A stretch of 39,472 nt of DNA from Myxococcales bacterium (GTDB lineage: Bacteria > Myxococcota_A > Polyangia > Polyangiales > Polyangiaceae), in assembly GCA_005777185.1 (NCBI GenBank), contig SXNL01000357.1, positions 1 to 39,472 on the forward strand, read 5' to 3'. Of the stretch, positions 34,490 to 39,472 are shown piece after piece. The notes beneath the pieces were generated by a model. That model was not told the origin of the DNA. It saw only the letters and a program-made list of their open reading frames with translations, and did not search any database. Within the stretch, counting starts at the first letter, position 1. Each line of letters begins with the position of its first letter. Made by a program: the position numbers and the translations under genes.

Positions 34490-35422
34490 CTAGAACACGA
34501 GGTGGTACCCCGCCCCCGCCTCGATCCCCCGCTGCGACACCGACGGCCCGCTGGTCACCGCCCACGAGGCCCGGTACCCGAGCTCCGCGAACACGCCCCC
34601 GGGCCCTGCGGGCACCTCCCCGCCGAACACGACGGGCAGGGTGAAGAGGATCGCGTCCTTGTCGATCGCGTCCGGGATCACCACGTAGCGCATGTTCTGG
34701 AACGTGAAGCCGGGCACGAGGGCCACGTACGGCACGACGCCCACCTGCGCCGCCCGCCACACGAGCGGCACCCCCACGCCGAGGTTCGAGACGTCCGACA
34801 CAGCGCGCGTGCGAGGCAGGATCCCCGTCACCCAGAGCGACGCCGCGCGCTCGTAGGAGAGGGCGATCCCGAGACCCGCCGCGCCGCCCCCGAAGGGGAC
34901 CGCGTACACCACGGACAGCGTGCCGCGCCACCCGGCGCTGGACCATGATCGATCGTACGTGGAGAGCCCGAGGCCGAGGGCCACGACGACCCGCGGCTCG
35001 GGCGGGCGCGTCGCACGCGGGAGCGGCGGCGTCGGCAGCGAGAGCGCGGGGAGCGTGAGGGCGTCGAGGCCTCGGCCGATCACGACGACCAGCTCCTCGG
35101 TGCCGCTCCTCCAGTCCGCGCTCGCGACGAAGAACCCGGGGGAGGAGGTCGCGACCAGGGATCCGAGCCGCGCCCCCTCGGTCGTCGACGACACCGCCGG
35201 CGGCTCCCCGAGGGGGCCGCCCGTGGCGTCCTCGAGTCGCACGCGGAAGACGCCGTGATCGAACACGCCCGGCTCCGTGTCGACCCTCGCGTCGACCACG
35301 CGTACCGCGCGCGACGTCGCGACGACCACGGGCGCGTCCACGCCCGCCGGACCGCCCATGGCGCTCCGCGCGAGCACCGCCGACGCGACGAGCGAGGCGA
35401 GCGACATGGCGAGGCGCCGCAT
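34490..35422 (-). CDS. Exported outer-membrane-like protein, function unknown
   Basis: A 310-residue protein with a signal peptide (MRRLAMSLASLVASAVLARSA), a beta-rich N-terminal part, a Pro-rich hinge (around 140-155, PALSLPTPPLPRATRPPEP) and a C-terminal half of alternating strands ending YHLVF. The terminal Phe and alternation suggest a beta-barrel (inference). No family is recognised. ATG 35422 is preceded by an extended -10-like TGGTACCGT and has no Shine-Dalgarno. It is divergent from the OmpA/TSP3 gene. Confidence 0.72.
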   Translation of the reverse strand: MRRLAMSLASLVASAVLARSAMGGPAGVDAPVVVATSRAVRVVDARVDTEPGVFDHGVFRVRLEDATGGPLGEPPAVSSTTEGARLGSLVATSSPGFFVASADWRSGTEELVVVIGRGLDALTLPALSLPTPPLPRATRPPEPRVVVALGLGLSTYDRSWSSAGWRGTLSVVYAVPFGGGAAGLGIALSYERAASLWVTGILPRTRAVSDVSNLGVGVPLVWRAAQVGVVPYVALVPGFTFQNMRYVVIPDAIDKDAILFTLPVVFGGEVPAGPGGVFAELGYRASWAVTSGPSVSQRGIEAGAGYHLVF

Positions 35423-35430
35423 GTCCGTCG

Positions 35431-35439
35431 ACGGTACCA
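35431..35439 (-). promoter_or_regulatory. Candidate extended -10 of the outer-membrane-like gene
   Basis: TGG followed by TACCGT on the minus strand. The hexamer ends eight bases before ATG 35422, which predicts a leaderless message. No -35 is visible. Confidence 0.35.
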
Positions 35440-35485
35440 AACGAGGGTGGCCGGTGGGCGACACTTCGCGTAGAAGGGCCGGACC

Positions 35486-37324
35486 ATGAGACGGAGCGTC
35501 CTGGCCACCGTGGCACTCGCCGCGGCCACCGTCGTGGCCACGCCTCCGGCGCGAGGGCAGCAGACGGCCGAGGGCTTCGCCGTGAACCGCTTCGAGCCGA
35601 GCGAGCGAGGCGCCGGATGGTTCTCCCTGGACCAGCTCGACTTCCGGGGCGGTGTCCGGCCGGCGATCGGCGTCGTGGGCGACTACCAGTACCGGCCCCT
35701 CGTCATCAGCAAGAACGACACCGTCGTCTCGTCGATCGTCCGCAACCAGCTCGCGTTCCACCTCGGCGCGAGCGTGGTGTTCGATCGCTTCCGCGGCGGT
35801 CTGAGCCTCCCGTTCACGGGCGTCGGCGAGGGTCGCGGCGGCGTCGTCGGCGGCGTCCGCTACGATCCTCCGGCGCACAACGGCGCACTCGGCGACCTCC
35901 GGCTCGCCTTCGACGCGCGGCTCCTCGGCACGCACGACGACGTGATCTCGCTGGCCGCGGGCCTGCGCGCGTGGCTCCCGACGGGCAGCAAGGCCTCGTA
36001 CATGGGCGACGGCGATCTCCGCCTCTCTCCCCACCTCCTCCTCGCGGGAGGCCGCGGGGTCCTCGCGTACGCGGGGCGTTTCGGCCTCCAGTACCGCGGG
36101 CGCGACGACGCGTTCGGCGCGAGCCGGCTCGGGAGCGAGATGATCTTCGGGCTCTCCGCGGGCGCGCGCCTCGCGGGCGGTGACGTCCTGGTCGGGCCCG
36201 AGATCCAGGGCTCGTCCCTGCTGAACGCGGACTTCCTGTCCGGCCGCGCGACGCCCGTGCTCGGCCTCCTCGGCGCCCACGCCACGGCCGGAGATCTCCG
36301 TGTCGGCGGGGGCGTGGGCACAGGGCTCTCGCCCGGGCTCGGCACGCCGGAGTTCCGCGCGCTCCTGTCGATCGAGTGGTCCCCCGCGATCGTCCTCGAC
36401 CGCGACCTCGACGGCGTCCTCGACGACCACGACGCGTGCCCCGACACGAAGGGCGTCGAGACGAGCGATCCACGAACGAGCGGGTGTGCGCCCCCCCCGA
36501 TGCTCCCGCCCTCCGACGGCGACGGCGACGGCATCCTCGACCGCGAGGATGTGTGCCCGGAGATCCCCGGCGACGTCGAGTGGGAGGGCTGCCCCGCGGA
36601 TCGCGACCGCGACGGGATCCCCGACAAGGAGGACGCCTGCCCAGCGGACGCGGGCATCCGGACGGACGACGCGAAGACCAGCGGCTGCCCCGACCGAGAC
36701 GGCGACGGCCTCTTCGACCGGGACGACGCCTGCAAGGACTCGCGCGGCCTCCGCTCGGAGGATCCCGCGAAGAACGGCTGCCCGGACGGTGACCGCGACA
36801 GGGACGGTATCAAGGACGGCGACGACGCGTGCCCGGACGTCCCCGGCGATCCGAGCACGGACACGACGCGGAACGGCTGCCCGCGCGTGGAGCTGAAGGA
36901 GAAGCACATCCGCCTCGTCGAGCCCATCGCCTTCAGGGGCGACACGGCGACGATCGACGGCGACGACACGCTCCGCGCCGTCGCACGCCTGCTGCGCCTG
37001 CACCCCGAGATCCGGCGCGTGCGCATCGAGGGCCACACCGACAACCGCGCACCCGCCGAGAAGAGCAGGAAGCTGAGCGTGGATCGCGCGGCGGCCGTGA
37101 CGGCGTGGCTCGAGTCGAACGGCATCGAGCGTCGGCGCCTCACCGCCGTCGGGCACGGAGGCACGCGCCCGCTCGTCGACAACACGAGCGAGGGGAACCG
37201 CCACCAGAACCGGCGGATCGAGATCTGGATCGAGGCGGCGACCGACGATGGGCCGCCGACCGCCGTCCCGGGGGGTCATCGCGGAGGCCGCCACAAGGGC
37301 CGTGGGGGCGGTAAGAAGCGATAG
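35486..37324 (+). CDS. OmpA-family protein with TSP type 3 repeats
   Basis: A 612-residue outer-membrane protein. It has a signal peptide (about 1-24), a beta-rich region (about 30-300, presumably a barrel), calcium-binding thrombospondin type 3-like repeats of the form D-x-D-x-D-G-x-x-D-x-x-D-x-C (five between about 305 and 470), and an OmpA C-terminal peptidoglycan-binding domain (about 475-595) with IEGHTDNRAP and SVDRAAAVTAWL, RLTAVGHGG and NRHQNRRIEI. A basic tail (HRGGRHKGRGGGKKR) ends it. The role is likely anchoring of the outer membrane to peptidoglycan. AGAAGG upstream of ATG 35486 acts as Shine-Dalgarno. A hairpin follows the stop. Confidence 0.92.
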   Translation: MRRSVLATVALAAATVVATPPARGQQTAEGFAVNRFEPSERGAGWFSLDQLDFRGGVRPAIGVVGDYQYRPLVISKNDTVVSSIVRNQLAFHLGASVVFDRFRGGLSLPFTGVGEGRGGVVGGVRYDPPAHNGALGDLRLAFDARLLGTHDDVISLAAGLRAWLPTGSKASYMGDGDLRLSPHLLLAGGRGVLAYAGRFGLQYRGRDDAFGASRLGSEMIFGLSAGARLAGGDVLVGPEIQGSSLLNADFLSGRATPVLGLLGAHATAGDLRVGGGVGTGLSPGLGTPEFRALLSIEWSPAIVLDRDLDGVLDDHDACPDTKGVETSDPRTSGCAPPPMLPPSDGDGDGILDREDVCPEIPGDVEWEGCPADRDRDGIPDKEDACPADAGIRTDDAKTSGCPDRDGDGLFDRDDACKDSRGLRSEDPAKNGCPDGDRDRDGIKDGDDACPDVPGDPSTDTTRNGCPRVELKEKHIRLVEPIAFRGDTATIDGDDTLRAVARLLRLHPEIRRVRIEGHTDNRAPAEKSRKLSVDRAAAVTAWLESNGIERRRLTAVGHGGTRPLVDNTSEGNRHQNRRIEIWIEAATDDGPPTAVPGGHRGGRHKGRGGGKKR

Positions 37325-37328
37325 AGGA

Positions 37329-37347
37329 TCTCCACAGCCTGTGGAGA
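37329..37347 (+). terminator. Hairpin after the OmpA gene
   Basis: TCTCCACA and TGTGGAGA pair over a GCC loop (8-base perfect stem) five bases after the stop. No T-run follows, so it may be a weak or Rho-assisted terminator. Confidence 0.4.
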
Positions 37348-37490
37348 AGCCCTGAACAAGTCGTGTGACGTGTGGGGGTCCTCTGTGTTCAGACGGTTCG
37401 CAAGTTCAGTGAAACCCGGTACTTAGATACATGGGGGCGGAGGTCGCACCATGCTGTCCATGTAGGCACTGCATGGAGTATCCATACTTC

Positions 37491-37519
37491 TGGACAACCC
37501 CAATATCTTGGGGCATACA
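37491..37519 (+). promoter_or_regulatory. Candidate promoter of the ribonucleotide reductase gene
   Basis: TGGACA (-35, 37491-37496, five of six), a 17-base spacer and CATACA (-10, weak). The spacer is largely filled by the NrdR-type box, as expected for a repressible promoter. The predicted leader is about 165 bases. Confidence 0.35.
37498..37513. promoter_or_regulatory. NrdR-box-like palindrome
   Basis: CCCCAATATCTTGGGG is a 16-base palindrome with a TATC centre. It fits the core of the NrdR box (consensus acaCwAtATaTwGtgt) at nine key positions and differs in the G/C arms. It lies upstream of the reductase, so repression by NrdR bound to (d)ATP is likely. NrdR boxes usually come in pairs, and no second good copy is visible at the usual spacing. 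Confidence 0.55.
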
Positions 37520-37689
37520 AGGGCTCCCGGCCTGGCGACGTGCGGTCGTCGGTCGCTCCACGCCGGGCCGTTCATCGCGCTGCCGCACGGACGAACGGGG
37601 GAACAGGCGGTCAGCTGGTCGCGTGTACTGTACATGCGTCCAGAGACCGCCGCAGGGCGGCTTTGGCACTTGTCTGGCGAGGTGAGAAG

Positions 37690-39472
37690 ATGGCGCAATC
37701 GGGGTTCGGGGCGAGCGAGCGGCAGAACGGGAAGCAGATGGCGGTGCACAAGCAGAGCAAGGGCGGAGCGGCCCGGCACACGCGCGACGCGAAGTCCCGC
37801 GAGGCGCCGAAGGCGCGGGGTGGCCGCGGCGTCACCCTCCAGCGTCACTTCACCGATCCCAGCCGGAACCCCCTCGACGAGGTGGTCTACGAACGCCGCT
37901 CGAGCATCATCACGAATCCGGACGGCTCGATCATCTTCAAGCTCGAGGGGGCCGAGATCCCCACGTCGTGGAGCCAGCTCGCGACGGACATCGTCATCTC
38001 GAAGTACTTCCGCAAGGCCGGGCTCCACAACGACAAGAGCGTGGGCGAGCGCAGCGTGCGGCAGGTCGTCCACCGCATCGCGCACACGATCCGCAACGCG
38101 GGCGAGACGTTCGGCGGCTACTTCGCCACGCGGGCCGACGCGGACACGTTCGAGGCCGAACTCGCGTTCCTGATGGTGCACCAGCACGGCGCGTTCAACT
38201 CGCCGGTGTGGTTCAACTGCGGCCTCTTCCACGAGTACGGCATCACCGGCCAGGGCGGCAACTGGGCGTGGGACCACGCGTCCACCCAGGACGGGAGGGG
38301 ACCGAGAGGCCCCCTCGCGCTCGCGGAGGCCAAGCGTGAGCGCGTCGAGAGGGCGGCCGGAGGGACGATGGTCGAGACGAAGAACGCCTACGAGCGGCCG
38401 CAGTGCTCGGCGTGCTTCATCCAGGCGGCGTCCGACGACCTCATGTCGATCTACGAGCTGGTGAAGAGCGAGGCGCGCCTGTTCAAGTACGGCTCGGGGA
38501 CCGGCACGAACTTCAGCAAGCTGCGCTCGCGCCACGAGAAGCTTTCGGGGGGCGGAACGAGTTCGGGGCTGATGAGCTTCTTGGAGGTGCTGGACCGGGG
38601 CGCCGGCGCGACGAAGAGCGGTGGCACGACGCGGCGGGCGGCCAAGATGGTCTGCCTCGACATGGATCACCCGGAGATCGCGGACTTCATCAACTGGAAG
38701 GTGCGCGAGGAGGAAAAGGCCCGCATCCTGATCGAGTTCGGCGGGCTGCCGGCCGATTTCAACGGCGAGGCTTATCACACCGTTTCCGGCCAGAACAGCA
38801 ACAACTCGGTGCGCATCCCGAACGAATTCATGCGTGCGGTCGAGACCAACGGCCCGTGGCCGCTGTACTGGCGAACGGAACTGGAGAGGGCCAAGAAGGA
38901 GGGGCGCGCGCCGAAGGCGAAGAAGACGCTCGCCGCCCGCGACCTGTGGGACCAGATCAGCTACGCCGCGTGGAGCTGCGCCGACCCCGGCATCCAGTTC
39001 GACACCACATTCAACGAGTGGCACACGTGCCCCGTCGATGGGCGGATTAATGCTACAAATCCGTGCTCGGAGTACGCTTTCCTCGACGATACGGCGTGCA
39101 ATCTCGCGTCGCTGAACCTGACGACGTTCTTCGACGCGAAGGCCCAGAAGTTCGACATCGAGGCGTACCGGCACGCGGTGCGCGTCTGGACGCTGATTCT
39201 CGAAGTCAGCGTTCACATGGCGCAGTTCCCCAGCAAGTCGGTCGCGCAGAAGTCGTACGACTTCCGCACCCTCGGCCTGGGCTACGCGAACCTCGGCGCG
39301 CTGCTGATGGTGCAGGGCATCCCCTACGACTCGCTCGAAGGGCGGGCGCAGTGCGGGGCGCTGACCGCGATCATGCACGCCGGGGCGTACGCGGCCAGCG
39401 CGGAGATGGCCGGCGAGGTCGGGCCGTTCGCGCGCTACCACGCCAACCGCGACCACATGTTGCGGGTGATCC
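37690..39472 (+). CDS. nrdJ: Adenosylcobalamin-dependent ribonucleotide reductase (class II), 5' part
   Basis: Reduces ribonucleotides to deoxyribonucleotides. The window holds 594 codons with no stop; the 3' end is cut by the window edge. The N-terminal region is basic (about 1-45). The catalytic core begins around AFNSPVWFNCG and includes ERPQCSACFIQ (redox Cys), RLFKYGSGTGTNFSKLRSRH, GGTSSGLMSFLEVLDRGAGA, KSGGTTRRAAKMV, QNSNNSVRIP, and NATNPCSEYAFLDDTACNLA with the N-x-C-x-E active-site group. These match large B12-dependent NrdJ. GAGG lies eight bases before ATG 37690. No activity-regulating ATP-cone is visible in this part. The local codon use shifts toward A/T endings around 39040-39110. 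Confidence 0.93.
   Translation, partial: MAQSGFGASERQNGKQMAVHKQSKGGAARHTRDAKSREAPKARGGRGVTLQRHFTDPSRNPLDEVVYERRSSIITNPDGSIIFKLEGAEIPTSWSQLATDIVISKYFRKAGLHNDKSVGERSVRQVVHRIAHTIRNAGETFGGYFATRADADTFEAELAFLMVHQHGAFNSPVWFNCGLFHEYGITGQGGNWAWDHASTQDGRGPRGPLALAEAKRERVERAAGGTMVETKNAYERPQCSACFIQAASDDLMSIYELVKSEARLFKYGSGTGTNFSKLRSRHEKLSGGGTSSGLMSFLEVLDRGAGATKSGGTTRRAAKMVCLDMDHPEIADFINWKVREEEKARILIEFGGLPADFNGEAYHTVSGQNSNNSVRIPNEFMRAVETNGPWPLYWRTELERAKKEGRAPKAKKTLAARDLWDQISYAAWSCADPGIQFDTTFNEWHTCPVDGRINATNPCSEYAFLDDTACNLASLNLTTFFDAKAQKFDIEAYRHAVRVWTLILEVSVHMAQFPSKSVAQKSYDFRTLGLGYANLGALLMVQGIPYDSLEGRAQCGALTAIMHAGAYAASAEMAGEVGPFARYHANRDHMLRVI

Larger units (their letters stand above)
37325..37689. other. 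Regulatory intergenic region before the ribonucleotide reductase
   Basis: 365 bases without a supported gene and clearly less GC-rich than the surroundings. It holds a hairpin after the OmpA gene (37329-37347), a TCCATG/CATGGA inverted repeat (about 37457-37477) and an overlapping ATGGA/TCCAT palindrome (37473-37485), then the NrdR-type box (37498-37513). No riboswitch consensus could be matched. Confidence 0.6.

Noticed and set aside
37325-37689. A cobalamin riboswitch before nrdJ
   Set aside because: There is a GGCACTG that loosely recalls the B12-box core, but the other conserved elements could not be located; the NrdR-type palindrome explains the region better.

Overview
The window is very GC-rich DNA with tightly packed genes and strong G/C preference at third codon positions, so almost every real gene has long shadow reading frames. 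The gene set suggests a myxobacterium, most likely of the Polyangia. This rests on paired TPR/PEGA two-membrane-segment proteins and lipoproteins, a zinc-ribbon adenylate cyclase/ATPase of the myxobacterial regulator type, a B12-dependent ribonucleotide reductase, and several outer-membrane-like proteins. Placement below phylum is inference. I see no rRNA, tRNA, CRISPR array, transposase or phage gene.

Left part (1-17.6 kb): proA and an outer-membrane-like protein run leftward. A TPR protein and a Cys-rich lipoprotein run rightward. A rightward block follows: threonine synthase, an FAD-dependent oxidoreductase, an unknown protein, a polyprenyl diphosphate synthase, and a protein with two tandem acetoacetate-decarboxylase-like units. 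The oxidoreductase and the tandem protein are each cut by one in-frame TGA. From 12.3 to 17.3 kb, leftward genes encode a small Cys-containing protein, an extended SDR, and a zinc-ribbon/class III cyclase/AAA/TPR regulator broken by one apparent -1 frameshift near 15090.

Middle part (17.3-28 kb): a lipoprotein and PEGA/TPR module, methylmalonyl-CoA epimerase, then (rightward) a lipoprotein and plsB. Next come an M74-type murein endopeptidase and an overlapping beta-class DNA methyltransferase. These converge on a leftward unit of trmFO, a 39-residue ORF and an EVE-McrB-like NTPase. The methyltransferase/McrB pair looks like a candidate modification-linked defence locus, but no McrC nuclease is present.

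Right part (28-39.5 kb): a bifunctional Rel/SpoT, hemW, a catalytic M16 peptidase with a lipoprotein pseudo-peptidase partner, an outer-membrane-like protein, an OmpA/TSP3 protein, and the first 594 codons of a class II (B12) ribonucleotide reductase. A NrdR-box-like palindrome precedes the last.

The most interesting observations are: (1) the isoprenoid-type operon at 5.5-12.3 kb with two in-frame TGA codons; (2) a recurring -10-like element 6-9 bases before start codons of genes without a Shine-Dalgarno, suggesting common leaderless mRNAs; (3) the methyltransferase/EVE-McrB arrangement; (4) the NrdR-type operator.
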